A stretch of 64,000 nt of DNA, taken from positions 620,001-684,000 of the forward strand of contig JAHFWL010000434.1 of NCBI GenBank assembly GCA_021292165.1, written 5' to 3'. The notes below the pieces were generated by a model. The model searched no databases and was not told the origin of the DNA. It saw nothing but the letters and a program-made list of their open reading frames with translations. Numbering within the stretch: position 1 is the stretch's first letter; each line of letters starts with the position of its first letter. This stretch comes from Shinisaurus crocodilurus (lineage: Eukaryota > Chordata > Lepidosauria > Squamata > Shinisauridae). Below are positions 51,390-61,195 of the stretch, piece by piece. The position numbers and the translations under genes were made by a program.

Positions 51390-51605
51390 GTCAGGTAATG
51401 CTATCCTACTCAGCTTCTATTGACTTTTTACCTAGTATGCCGCCTACAATTAATCTCCAGATTTGCCTTACCACCTCACGTTTAGATTACTGTAAACTGC
51501 TCTACGTGGGGCTGCCCTTGAAAAGTGTCTGGAAACTTGTGTATGTCTGGGCTTGTTGCATGGCAGTTTTAGTGAAGCCCTTGCATCATTCTTGCAGACA
51601 GGTGT
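51390..51605 (+). pseudogene. L2-type RT fragment
   Basis: Encodes TSRLDYCKLLYVGLPLKSVW, matching SSRLDYCNALYVGLPLKMVR of the L2 copy at 39848-40588. About 60 codons, diverged. Confidence 0.7.
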
Positions 51606-51607
51606 GA

Positions 51608-51618
51608 TGATGATGATG

Positions 51619-51689
<71 letters not shown>
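51608..51689. repeat. (GAT)/(AAT)/(ATT) compound microsatellite
   Basis: GATGATGATGAT, then (AAT)n to about 51653, then (ATT)n up to the LTR start. AAT and ATT halves are complementary and could fold. Confidence 0.95.
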
Positions 51690-51690
<1 letters not shown>

Positions 51691-51842
51691 GGAAGACCGA
51701 CAACCTGGTCTTCTGCGTGGGTTCAATGCTAAGGGGGTAGCGAGTCCTGGGGCGGCCTTCTCCGAGATCCCCAGCGACTATCACCCTTAGCCCAGAACAA
51801 AGGGATAACTTATAGCCACAGAAGTATCTTTTAGAAAACAAG

Positions 51843-51848
51843 TTTATT
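51843..51848 (-). terminator. LTR polyadenylation signal
   Basis: AATAAA on the minus strand (TAAATAAACTTG), downstream of the TATA box, with a T/G-containing region following. Confidence 0.55.
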
Positions 51849-51970
51849 TACAACATTACCTTCACAAACCCAGACACACGCCAGCAATACAGCTTATCAG
51901 TACGGTACAAAGTAGCAAGCAAGAAGTCTTAAGGACACCGTGATTTCAGGGTTCTCAGCTAGTTAGTTCA

Positions 51971-52352
51971 GCTCGGGTCCCGGCAGAGGCCCGGTCAACC
52001 GCACGCTGCTAGCTGGGTTCCCGGCGGAGGCCCGGTCTACCCAAGCGGCTAGCTGGGTTCCCGGCGGAGGCCCAGTCTACCCAAGCGGCTAGCTGGGTTC
52101 CCGGAGGAGGTCCGGTCTACCCAAGCGGCTAGCTGGGTTCCCGGTGGAGGTCCGGTCTACCCAAGCGGCTAGCTGGGTTCCCGGCGGAGGTCAGGTCTAC
52201 CCAAGCGGCTAGCTGGGTTCCCGGCGGAGGTCCGGTCTACCCAAGCGGCTTGTGAGTGATTTCAGCTTGGTTTCCCGGGGGTCTGGTCAACCCAAGCGGC
52301 CAATGATTTCAGCTTGGTTTCCCGGGGGTCCGGTCAACCCAAGCGGCCAGTG
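51971..52352. repeat. 40-bp minisatellite inside the LTR leader
   Basis: Exact 40-bp period: AGCTGGGTTC recurs at 52011, 52051, 52091, 52131, 52171 and 52211, each with CCGGNGGAGG and GGTCTACCCAAGCGGCT. A related 47-bp type (TTCAGCTTGGTTTCCCGGGG) occurs at 52261 and 52308. Confidence 0.95.
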
Positions 52353-52476
52353 ATTTCAGCTAGCTGGAGCGTGCCGGGTGTGGCTACCCGGGGTTGCCGA
52401 TCCTTCGTTCTCTTACCCCAGGCATGGGGCAAGATTGTTGATCAGGTCCAACAACCCAGTTCCCTTGCGCAGGGTG

Positions 52477-52483
52477 TTTTATA
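52477..52483 (-). promoter_or_regulatory. LTR TATA box
   Basis: TATAAAA on the minus strand, in GGTATAAAACACCC, about 420 bp from the LTR 5' end; the expected U3 position. Confidence 0.6.
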
Positions 52484-52897
52484 CCTTGGTGTTTCAGGTA
52501 GCCCCTCCCTCCGTGATCAGGTGGGTTGACACCCTCCCTGAGGGGCGGCCTTTTGGGTCAGGTGGGGTGACGCCCTCCCCGCGTGGGATGGGGTCCCTTT
52601 GAAGCCACTTGCTTAATGGTCCCATCCTATGCTGTTGAGTGGCCATTTCTTAGGGGTGCCGAAGTGTCTGCTCTGGAGAGGTATTCAAGTCTTATGTAGA
52701 TGGGGCTGATATGCAAGAGCATTGACAAACCTGGGGATGCTTCCTGCCTTCCCCCCTGGGGTGATTCTATGCAGATGTTGTTTGTCCCCTTTGGCATCTG
52801 TGGAGACTGGCTGTCTCCCCCCCCCCCCCCGGTCTCCTTCCCCCCTCCTTGGTGATTGTGTGTGTGTCAGGCAGGGGGCTTAGGTTGGCTTTCTCTA

Positions 52898-52899
<2 letters not shown>

Positions 52900-52940
<41 letters not shown>

Positions 52941-53150
52941 TCTTACCCGCCTCTCCGTCTAGATCGAGGCGGGGAACAACAAAAATACAAAATACATAAA
53001 CTAATCAACACACCATACTATTAAAACATCTTAAAACTACTTAAAAACATTATAAAACATCTTAAAAGCATCTTAAAAGCATCTTATATATATTTTTAAT
53101 TGATTGTTGTAAAGCACCCAGAGAGCTTCAGCTATTGGGCGGTATAGAAA

Positions 53151-53199
<49 letters not shown>

Positions 53200-53222
53200 A
53201 ACAACAACAACAACAACAACAG
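52900..53222. repeat. LINE 3' ends and (ATT)n/(AAC)n microsatellites
   Basis: 52900-52940 (ATT)n, then CTTACCCGCCTCTCCGTC..GAGGCGGGG, a reversed L2-like 3' end. 53100-53150 AAAGCACCCAGAGAGCTTC..GGGCGGTATAGAAAT is a forward one ending in (ATT)n, then (AAC)n to 53222. Confidence 0.65.
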
Positions 53223-53253
53223 CCAATAAAGTAAGCTACTAAGGCAGCAATCC

Positions 53254-53338
53254 CATATAGCCACTTACCTGGGGATAAGTCCCATTGAACTCAATGGGGC
53301 TTACTTCTGAATAGACATGTATAGGATTGCATTGTCAG
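53254..53338. repeat. CAGAAGTAAG-type fold-back repeat, well preserved
   Basis: GCAATCCCATATAGCCACTTACCTGG..AAGTCCCATTGAACTCAATGGGGCTTACTT..ACATGTATAGGATTGC; near-perfect pairing. Confidence 0.8.
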
Positions 53339-53879
53339 TCTCAGTTTGCTTCCTGTTAACTGGAGCAGACACTGCCTGCTTCTATGCCTATTTAATTTGC
53401 ACGTGGCTCTAAAAAAGAAAGCCGCACCCTCAGAAGGGTGTGTGTGTATGAGTTCTAAAATTAAATACTCTTCCTATATTTAACTGGCAGCCAAAAAAAA
53501 TATTGCCACGTAGAGGGAAGGAAGAATACATGCATAAGTGATGGTCGTGACTAGAGATTTGCCAAGCCAGGCAGAGCCAACAACTGATTTGATTTAATAA
53601 ACACAAACTGGGCCAAGTTTCAGTGCAGACTAGCAATAGCTTTCTGCATTGTCTGAGAACAGCCCATCACTAAAGTTACTCACACAGCCCATCTCCCAAA
53701 AGGAACTGAAGAGGGTGTCCAGCAAAGAAGTAACTAACTGCCTTCCTAATCTTGAATGTTTTATTCTTCCTTCTTCTTCGATTTAGCATTCATTTGACAC
53801 CAACAGTGTGCTAGGAGCTGTAGCATGCCATAGAGGAAATAGCTATATAATGTAATTTTATTGTTTTGCTATAAGCTAT
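53339..53879. other. Anonymous sequence
   Basis: No gene or repeat recognised. Confidence 0.45.
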
Positions 53880-54435
53880 AACGAAAACAGAAGGGACATT
53901 CAGAGTTGAGCAACAAATTTAGCTCTCCATTTCCTGGCTGCCAGAGCAAATAAGGAAACACACAAGGTAACACAATTTTCATTATCAAACCACAGAAAAC
54001 ATACAGATTCACTAGGTGTAACCAAATTCTTCCTAAGCCTAAACTCAGACAAATATTTTCCCCACGTGGATCTTTAATAAAGAGGACATTGGGTAACATC
54101 ACGGACAATATCCTCAGTTACAGTTTTACAAAACACACAAGACTGCTGTTCCAGTAGAAATTTCTTATAAAGGCCTTCTAAGAAAGCAGAAAGCATAATG
54201 TTGACTCTTATTTCTGTACAAGCATTCCTACATGGAGCCGGAGTAATGAGATCCAAATAACTGACTTTCTGATGATCTGACTTGATGTATAGATACAATC
54301 TAGAAAATCTAGAAGAATGGACCGTTAACATATCAGTCAGAAAGGCTTTTCCAAATGTGAAACCCCTCAATTGAGATTTGGGCATCAACTGGATCCTAGT
54401 CAGTTGACAGTCAAGACCTCTAGCAAGCATGCAAA
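53880..54435 (-). pseudogene. Possible LINE ORF C-terminal fragment
   Basis: The minus-strand 118-codon frame (54074-54430) ends CVFCKTVTEDIVRDVTQCPL. The C-x2-C, H/C-rich ending with a DVTQCPLY-like motif resembles the terminal CPxC..ETxxHxLxxCPxY block of reptile non-LTR ORFs. Upstream residues (TFGKAFLTDMLTVHSSRFSR) are not recognised. Weak evidence; could equally be chance. Confidence 0.35.
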
Positions 54436-54462
54436 TCCCATGAAAAATCTGGCCACTTAAGG

Positions 54463-54575
54463 TGCAATCCTATGCGTGTTTAGACAGAAAAAAGTCCTAC
54501 AACTCCCTGCATGCCCCAGCCATGCTGGGAGTTGTAGGACTTTTTCGGTCTAAGCATGCATAGGATTGAGCCCTT
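54463..54575. mobile_element. Palindromic MITE (GTGCAATCCTATGCGTGTTTAG)
   Basis: Left AAGGTGCAATCCTATGCGTG..GTCCTACAACTCC and right GGAGTTGTAGGAC..AAGCATGCATAGGATTG are complementary around CATGCCCCAGCCATG. Half copies at 10612, 41950; a longer diverged one at 58508. Confidence 0.85.
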
Positions 54576-55647
54576 AGTCCCAATAAAAGGGTGTCATGAT
54601 TCTTCCTTTTCTTGAGAGCAAATAAAATTTAAAAGATGCCCTTTAGCAGTCACCTCTAGACATTTTTTGTAATAGCTTCTGCTCTCTCCACAGCAAAGAT
54701 GGAAAAATGAGGTGTTGGAATATTATTTTAATTTTAATTTTAGAAAACAACTATTTTAATCTCTCTTTTTGTGGCCACAAGCTTGGCCTCATTTTGTTTA
54801 CGTTTTGATAGCCTAAGAGCCATACTAGATGTGACAATCAGATGATCATACAACCAGCAATTGCATACATTATTTTGTTTAGTAAAGAACACCCTCAAGG
54901 TGAAATCCGGATTGGGTCCATGGTCAGAGAGAGGGAAATTAACCTTTTGCCCCTACCACAGTCCTTATCAGGATCACACATACACTCACATTGGTCATAT
55001 CTAGTTTGGCCCTAAAAGCCAAACTAGATATGACAAATTGTCATATCTGTAGCCCATCTATGCATTATTGTATCTATGCATTAATGTATACAGATATGTA
55101 TTATCTGTAGCCCATCTATGCATAGCCGTAGCCCATCTATGCATTATTCAGACATGCATAAGATGGGATGTTGTGGAACCATTACTATGTAAGATGTGGG
55201 GAAATGCAAAATCAGTGCGCTTCTCGTGAAAATGGCCTCCCTGTATAATACAAATTAATTTCTGGCAGAAAAAAGAAGTGAGGTTTGGTGGTAGGTGGGA
55301 GGGAGGGAGGTGCTGGAGGCAAATGCAGCCACATAGATGGGCTACAGCTTCACAACCAACCTGGCCGGAAATACATAGATGGGGCAGGTCAGTCAAGCAA
55401 CAGCATGAGGTACGGTATGTTTGAGCAAGCACTTTGCTGCTGTTTTAGTACAGGGACTCACGAACAGGAACTGTCTCTCTACCCATGTGTGCAGCACACT
55501 CCATTGGATTTCCATCAGGTATAAGGAGAGGCACAACTAGAATGTAGAGCACATGATATGCATGCATAAGATCCCAGGTTCAAGGCAAAAGTACCATTAT
55601 GCCACATACATGTGCTAATAGTCCCCTAACCATTAAAAAATATATAT
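54576..55647. other. Anonymous sequence with local GCCCATCTATGCAT repeats
   Basis: GTAGCCCATCTATGCAT occurs three times at 55040-55145, and its complement ATAGATGGGCTACAG at 55334-55348. No gene recognised. Confidence 0.45.
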
Positions 55648-55890
55648 ATATTTATTTATTTATTATATTTATACCCCACCTTTTTTCCTGCAAGGAACCC
55701 AAGGCGGCTTACATAATCCTCCTCTTCCTCTCCATTTTATCCTCACAACAATCCTGTGAGGTAGATTAGGCTGAGAGTCAGTGACTGGCCAAAGTCACCC
55801 AGTGAGTTTCATGGCCGAGCGGGGGACTAGTACCTGGATTTCCCGAGTCCCAGTCCAGCACTCTAACCACTACGCCACACCGGCTCTCTT
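55648..55890 (-). mobile_element. Full-length Sauria-type SINE
   Basis: From (TTTA)n through TTATACCCCACC to the minus-strand head GCCGGTGTGGCGTAGTGG (55867-55884). A low-divergence copy. Confidence 0.93.
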
Positions 55891-56086
55891 AAATGAAAAG
55901 CACTTGTGAGAGACTGCTAGTGTGACTGGAGGAATGGAAGGGGAGGGGCTGCCTAACCTTTTCCCCTCCAGCTGTTTTTGTTGGGTTTTTTACTTGTTGG
56001 TGAAATGATATGTGGACCTGGTATCCCCAGTTAATAAAGGATCTTGGAAATCTTGGTTTTGTAAGCTGCGCAGAGAACATATATTG

Positions 56087-56112
56087 GTGTGTGTGTGTGT
56101 GTGTGTGTGCAC
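56087..56112. repeat. (GT)n microsatellite
   Basis: GT repeat followed by GCACGTGTGTCTGGG and a G13 run near 56131-56143. Confidence 0.95.
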
Positions 56113-56171
56113 GTGTGTCTGGGAAAGACCGGGGGGGGGGGGGCGCCCTGCTTGAAAACCTGGTAGAACAA

Positions 56172-56500
56172 CAATGGGTTGTTGAACCTCTTTCATCCCA
56201 AGGGCTGAATTTCATTTCAGAGAAGCTCTTGGGTGCTGCATTCCAGTGACTTGCAGTCTGCATTCAGGGCTGAAGGCAAAAGGGCAGTGGTCAGAAATAC
56301 CAGCATATTTCAGCATAAAGCTCTCACTGCCAGTAAGGAAGCCTTAGGAGAGGCATTCCAACCTTTCAGAATGGGGAAGAAGCTGCACAAACGTTGGGAA
56401 GCCACCAAATGATGGGTGGTTGGGAGGGGGAAGGGGGGACTGGGGAAGGATGTGTCTGGCCGGATTGGGCCCCTGGGCCTGAGGTTCTGCACCCTAGGCT
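56172..56500. mobile_element. Non-autonomous hAT element (GGGTTGTTGAACCT family)
   Basis: Aligns with 3973-4305 throughout: CATTTCAGAGAAGCTCTTGGG, CTCACTGCCAGTAAGGAAG, GAATGGGGAAGAAGCTG, GGGCCTGAGGTTCTGCACCC. The flanks are too altered to call a TSD. Confidence 0.8.
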
Positions 56501-56917
56501 AGATGGACTAGTGATCTGACTCAGTACAAGGCAGATTCATACCAAGCATTCTTGGAAGATTCAGCAGTTGTTCTGAAGAAAAACCCGCATTCAGGGGACA
56601 GTACAGATGGTTCTGAGTTTCTAACTATACCCGGCTGTCTCCTTGAACAGAAATAGGTTTTTCCCTTCTTTTTCCAATTGATTCTCCTTCCCTTTCCTCC
56701 CTAAAGTGCCCCCCCCTGCACCTTTAGAATGTAAGCCTGCAGTCAGGTCCTGTCTTTGGAATTTTGTAAAGTGTCCAGCAATTTATGGTGACGATGACGA
56801 TGGGGGGAGTGTCCTGAAAGGCAGCACCTTCCATACTTCATTACTCCTTGCAAATAAGTATAGGATAGTTACATGAGTGATTGATTGATATCCCACCTTA
56901 TCTAAATATAGTCCATC

Positions 56918-57003
56918 AGTGCAATCTCATACATTCATACTCAAAGGTAAGTACTATTCAGTTCAATAGGACTTACTCCCAGATAAATGGTTATAGGGTT
57001 GCA
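56918..57003. repeat. CAGAAGTAAG-type fold-back repeat
   Basis: GTGCAATCTCATACATTCATAC..GGACTTACTCCCAGATAAATGG..GGGTTGCAGCCC. Confidence 0.65.
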
Positions 57004-57956
57004 GCCCAAGTTGGCTAGCCAACATCAGCATTAAACAATAAAACATTTTAAAAACTCAGTTAACAATACCTAAGCAGCATAAAACAGCAAAATGGAACAA
57101 TCTATAAAAAGGGCAGCAGAAAACAACATAATGACTTTGATCCAGATTGGCCATTCCAGGAAGGGGAAGAGCTCCTTATGATCATGGAAGGCACTGGGAT
57201 CTAGTGGGGGCTCCACACTGTAGGGAGGGGGCTGGGAGGTGATCTCTGAGAATTCTCCATCCCTCCCCCCAATGCATCACCTCTCATGGTGCTCCGGAGG
57301 GTATCCCACCCACCCAGAGTAGCTTTTCAGGGGGCTGCAGGGGGAAGGAGGAGTCATGGGGATTGCCTCCCCTGCTCAAAGCTACCTCAAACTCTTGCTC
57401 AGTGCCCCTTACCCCAATTCCCAGATCTGTGCAGGCTGGTTGTGGTTATTCTCTGGTAAGGAAAAGGCACTCAGTGGCACTCTCCCTCAAAGAAACAGGT
57501 GATCTATTTATACAAAACTTTCAAAAAATTATACTGCACTCTGAGCTTAGTGACAAATGTGGGTGTAATGGTTTTTCGGTACTCCATACTTGCTTGTTCC
57601 TTTCCGCATTTTCCAGGGCTTTCTTTTTAAGGATCAATTTGCATACTTAGCAGGCCTTTGGCCTGTGCAATATTTGAATGTTTACTCTGGATGCTTTTGC
57701 CTTCTCCCTCATTATGACTTAGTTGACATTAACTGCTATCTTGCTTCTTCCTCTTTTGTTTTAAGTTTGTACATTTTTGTTCCTTTGGTTTTGTTTCGGA
57801 TCACTTGTGAGCTGCCTAGAATAGAATGCCTTGTATGGAGGCAGAAATACTGGATAGAAACATATTAAACAAACAAACAAACAAATGGTTCCTTGGTACA
57901 TCTTTGAGGATTGTATCAGTGTTAGCCAACAGTAGAGCAGACAGCGTGGTCAGTGC
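57004..57956. other. Anonymous sequence with L2-like 3' end
   Basis: 57010-57130 looks like a reversed A-rich LINE 3' UTR. 57795-57887 (GTGAGCTGCCTAGAATAGAATG..AAACAAACAAACAAAC) is a forward one. No gene seen. Confidence 0.45.
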
Positions 57957-58094
57957 AGCACATCCTTTCCCCAATCTGGCACCCTCCTGATGTATTGGAC
58001 TACAATATCCATCACCCTCAGCCAACATAGCCAATGGGAATGATGGGAGTGGTTGTCCAACACATCGGGAGGGCACCAGGTTGGGGAAGTCTGC
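57957..58094. mobile_element. CAGCCTTCCCCAACC-type hAT MITE
   Basis: TTTCCCCAATCTGGCACCCTCC pairs with GGAGGGCACCAGGTTGGGGAA; TGTATTGGACTACAATATCCATCA with GATGGGAGTGGTTGTCCAACAC. Confidence 0.75.
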
Positions 58095-58125
58095 TGTAGT
58101 GGATAGAGCATTGGACACAGCATGG

Positions 58126-58385
58126 GCCGGCCCTATCATTCGGTAGAGTGAGGCAGCTGCCTCAGGTGGCAAATGCTGGGGAGGGGGTAGGGAGGTGTTG
58201 GAAGACACACAGCCTGCCCTGCACCCCCTAAGCTAGCCTGTGGTTCTCGTGTGGGGTGGAAGACACTGTCTTATCAGTGTTGAAGTAAGATTCAGTGGCC
58301 AATTTGGTCAATTTGGAAGGGGTCAGCAGGCCGCACCATCTTGTCCTTTGCCTCAGGCAGCAAAATATCTTCAACCCCCCCTACA
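58126..58385. repeat. GGCCGGCCCTATCATTCGG repeat
   Basis: Relative of 8383-8565 (GTGAGGCAGCTGCCTCAGG, CCTAAGCTAGCCTG). Confidence 0.5.
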
Positions 58386-58507
58386 AGGTTGGGGTTAACT
58401 CTTTGGCTCAGCGACTAATCTCAGCCTAACCTGAGGAAGCGGGAAGGGAGAGAGAGCCAGAAGGATTTGGCTGGCTCCTGCGTTTGTGGTACCTTTTTAA
58501 TTAGTTA

Positions 58508-58706
58508 AGGGCACAATCCTATGCAGGTTTAGACAGGAAAAAAAGTCCTACAACTCCCATCATTTCCCCAGTCAGCCTACAAGTCCCAGCATTCCCCGGC
58601 CAGCATGGCTGGCTGGGGAATGCTGGGAGTTGTAGGCTGGCTGGGGAATGATGGGAGCTGTAGCTGTAGGACGTTTTTTATGTAGGATTGTTCATAGGAT
58701 TGTGCC
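58508..58706. mobile_element. Palindromic MITE, extended copy
   Basis: GGGCACAATCCTATGCAGG at the left pairs with TTCATAGGATTGTGCC at the right. Between them the GCTGGCTGGGGAATGCTGGGAG unit is partly duplicated (58608, 58638). Confidence 0.75.
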
Positions 58707-59199
58707 ATAGGATTAAACCTATTACGGAGGTACTGTACAATCCCAGATCGCTGCTCTTTTGAATACAAATCCTTAAAAAAGAAAAGAGAAAAAGTACATG
58801 TGCCACCTGAGTTAGAAGCAACCCCCCCTTCTCTAACGGTGGTAGTGGGGTGGGTGGGGAGTGGGAGTTGTGTTGCTGATGTGCCTTCCATGGGCATTCT
58901 CCCAAAACCACAGGGGTCGCTTCCCCCTCCTTCAGACCTACGATCTACGCACACGGAAATCGAAGCCGATCCCGTCGACGAACCCTTCGATTAAAAAAGT
59001 CACACCGTTAATCCACTTTAATCGCGCCACATCCGGAACGTCAAGAGTCCCCAGGAGCGAGGCGCCGCACGTCCCAGCCAGCCGTCCCCTCCTCCTCTTC
59101 CCCACCCCACCCTCCCCACCGCCCCCACTCACGGGCCGTCCCTCCCCCTCGCTCCCCCTCTCTCCACCCCTCTGCGCCTCGTCCCTCCCCCTCGTGGTC

Positions 59200-59537
59200 C
59201 CGGCACTCACCCCGCCGCTCTCCGTGGGTGGCTGGCAGAGGCAGGACTGCGCGCGGCTCGGCTCCCGCCTCAGTCCGGCGCCGCAGTGGTGGCAGCAGCC
59301 AGCCAGCCAGCCAGCGAGTTGCCGAGGAGCGCTGTCCGCCCCCTCTCGGTGCTGATCCGCCCCGGGGCGCGCCTTCCACTCTCCCACCCCGGGGTAAGGG
59401 AGTGGGGGAGCGGGAGCGGGAGGGCGCTGCCATGGGCGCCGCGGCAGCCCCGCGAAGTTTCCCGGTGCTCAAGACGGAGCCCAGCTGAAGGAAGAGGAGG
59501 AGGAGGAGGAAGCGCCCCAGAAGTCTGCACGGAGAAG
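59200..59537 (+). other. Probable 5' UTR exon 1 (start uncertain)
   Basis: The right edge is set by the donor GGAGAAG|GTAAGAAG (59537/59538), matching MAG|GTRAGT in all but the last base. Left of it is GC-rich, CpG-rich sequence with GAGGAGGAGGAGGAGGAA near 59494-59511. No long ATG frame reaches the donor, so the exon is probably non-coding apart from the short upstream ORF. The host gene cannot be named: its coding exons would lie beyond 64000. Transcription start unknown; 59200 is nominal. Confidence 0.5.
59432..59488 (+). CDS. Candidate upstream ORF, 18 codons
   Basis: ATG at 59432 sits in GCTGCCATGGG, which has G at +4 but pyrimidine-rich upstream bases and C at -3. The frame reads MGAAAAPRSFPVLKTEPS and stops at TGA 59486-59488, 49 bp before the donor. 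If exon 1 is transcribed as proposed, this uORF could limit translation of the downstream main ORF. The peptide resembles nothing I recognise; an in-frame ATG at 59228 would extend it to 86 codons. Functional status unproven. Confidence 0.35.
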   Translation: MGAAAAPRSFPVLKTEPS

Positions 59538-59546
59538 GTAAGAAGG
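59538..59546 (+). promoter_or_regulatory. Splice donor of putative intron 1
   Basis: GTAAGAAGG following GAGAAG. Intron sequence to the window end (4.4 kb) contains only repeats and anonymous DNA. Confidence 0.55.
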
Positions 59547-59775
59547 GGGGAGTAGGAGGAAGGGGTCGTCTTGGCCCCGCTCAGGGTGTTAGGAGGAGGA
59601 AAGATGGGGGGACGGACAGGCAGAAGCTGGAAGTAGGAGGTCGTGCGCCCAATACTTCTACGCGCGTGGAGAGAGAAGCAACCGCCTAGCAGGAGAACGG
59701 CTGACTGTGACCTCCAAGTACCGGGAAAGCGGGGCAGTGGAGACCCCGCATAGTGCGGGGCGCGGTAGTGTTCCA

Positions 59776-60142
59776 AATCGCTTACCCCAAGTTACTTACC
59801 CCTTGAACCACCTTGCAGGACTCCCACTGAAAGTGGTTAAAGAAGGGTAAAGAGGTGGCTTTACTTTCCCTTGCCTTTCAATGCATGCTAATGGAGATGG
59901 GGGGAGGGGTTTCCGATGGGGACGAGCAGCGGGTAATCTAGAAGAAGGAAGGCAGAGTATAAGTTTCTGCATGTATTGCCTCGAAGGATGTATCACCACC
60001 ACCACCCACCACTGCATGCTTCATTCGGGGACATTTGGATAACACCCCCCCCCCCATCATAATGTGTTGCTACACAAGTAGGATAGGGAACATGGAAAGA
60101 CCAGGCAAAGCAGAGATTGGGTATATTTCTCTCCCCATCACC
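59776..60142. other. Anonymous (putative intron 1)
   Basis: CACCACCACCACC tract near 59996-60010 and a C10 run near 60045. No exon recognised. Confidence 0.45.
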
Positions 60143-60344
60143 CAGTGGAGGCTGGGCGCTCCAATGTCAGTGGGGTGATGTATCCACTCTGGGTTTTAGT
60201 CTGAACTTTAAAGGAGCTATCCATGTTGCTGAACCCTATCCCCCAAATAGGTTTGGCACCATGGATGGCTCCTTTAAAGTTCAGACTGAAACCCAGAGTG
60301 GATATACAGCCCCACTGACGTTGTTGCTACCAGCCGCGGCTGCC
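60143..60344. mobile_element. hAT fold-back element (GGAGGCTGGTG family)
   Basis: CAGTGGAGGCTGGGCGCTCCAATGTCAGTGG on the left. The arms GTTTTAGTCTGAACTTTAAAGGAGC and GCTCCTTTAAAGTTCAGACTGAAAC are almost perfect complements. The right terminus is degraded (CTACCAGCCGCGGCTG). Confidence 0.82.
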
Positions 60345-60539
60345 ACCACCAATCTCCCCAAATACTCAGTTGATGGCATAGTTTATCCCCACCACCATCA
60401 GGATATTTGTGGTAACTGGCCCTGAAGAGTCAGGGCTATTTGCCTTCAAGTCAGGAGTTTGGTGTGTGTGGAACAACTCTGGGTGTGGAACCAGAAGGAG
60501 AAGTGCATCACACTGAAATAAGTTTGTTTCTGTGTGTGT

Positions 60540-60585
60540 ATGAGAGAGAGACAGAGAGAGAAAGAGAGAGGGGGGGCGAGGGGGG
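60540..60585. repeat. GA-rich tract
   Basis: Imperfect GAGAGA/CAGAGAGAG repeats followed by GGGGGGGCGAGGGGGGAG. Confidence 0.8.
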
Positions 60586-60725
60586 AGAAGTCTCTACAGA
60601 GCAGGTGGTGTGTGAGAGAGACTCCTCCATCCCCAAATCAGAAGACTTGCGTGAGCTGGGGATCTCTTCAGGTGCACCGCAGAAGAAGGAGTGTGTATCA
60701 TGCAGGCAATTTGGACAATACTTTG

Positions 60726-60828
60726 CAGCTCTCTCCAAACCTGGTTGTCCAGATATGTTGGAATACGACTCCCGTTGGTCAGCATGACCAATGATTGGGG
60801 ATGATGGGGGTTGGGGAAGGCTCCAAGA
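60726..60828. repeat. CAGCCTTCCCCAACC-type hAT MITE, diverged
   Basis: GCAGCTCTCTCCAAACCTGGTTGTCCAGATATG..GATGATGGGGGTTGGGGAAGGCTCC; arms still pair partly. Confidence 0.6.
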
Positions 60829-60887
60829 GACCAGTGGCTGTGGGCAATGCCCCCACACCACCACCAATAGAGGGATGTGATACTGAG

Positions 60888-61195
60888 AGCCAGTGTGACA
60901 TTGTGCTTAGGCTGCAGGGGTAGGCAAATGGGTGCCTTTCAGGTGTTTTTTGAGGACAACTTCCCAGGTTGCTTACACCCGGGCTAGAGTGTCGGACCGG
61001 GACTCAGGAGACCTGGGTTCAAATCCCTGCATGGCCATGGAGTTCACTGGGTGACCTTGGGCCAGTCATTATCTCTCAGCCTCTCCTACCTCACAGGGTT
61101 GCTATGAGGATGGAATGGGTGGGAGGACCATGATGTACATGGCCTTGAGCTCCGTGGAAGCAAGGTAGAACATCAGTGTAACAAACAAACAAACA
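60888..61195 (+). mobile_element. Older Sauria-type SINE with internal insertion
   Basis: GAGAGCCAGTGTGACATTGTG is followed by ~70 extra bases (60909-60983). GGGCTAGAGTGTCGGACCGG, B box GGTTCAAATCC (61017-61027), CTCACAGGGTTGCTATGAGG and an (AAAC)n tail follow. Its 3' end (GGCCTTGAGCTCCGTGGA) differs from the young subfamily (CGCCTTGGGTTCCTTG). Confidence 0.8.

Larger units (their letters stand above)
51690..52899 (-). mobile_element. Solo LTR of an endogenous retrovirus or LTR retrotransposon
   Basis: 1210 bp bounded by TG (TGGAAGACCGAC) and CA (TTTCTCTACA). On the minus strand it reads TGTAGAGAAAGCC.., TATAAAA (52477-52483), a long leader, AATAAA (51843-51848) and about 150 bp to the end. 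No internal coding region or second LTR flanks it. The insertion lies in (ATT)n; TTAT repeats on both sides but is uninformative there. The C16-like run near 52818 and a GT tract flank its 5' part. Class (ERV or Gypsy) cannot be decided without internal sequence. Confidence 0.75.
58915..59775. promoter_or_regulatory. CpG-rich island, probable gene promoter
   Basis: CpG dinucleotides are frequent over ~850 bp, from the CGATCTACGC..GTCGACGAACCCTTCGATT stretch through a C-rich block and CCGCCCCGGGGCGCGCC (59358), then fall off sharply after 59775. No TATA box seen. Unlike the 2.9-kb GC patch it lies outside any recognised repeat and adjoins a strong splice donor. Marks the 5' end of a host gene, probably transcribed rightward. 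Confidence 0.7.

Noticed and set aside
51971..52352. CRISPR-like array (regular 40-bp period)
   Set aside because: Units are contiguous without unique spacers, and the context is a vertebrate LTR.
59270..59776. 168-codon minus-strand frame in the CpG island
   Set aside because: GC-rich composition leaves several frames open; no conserved motif, and no splice acceptor/donor pattern supports it on that strand.
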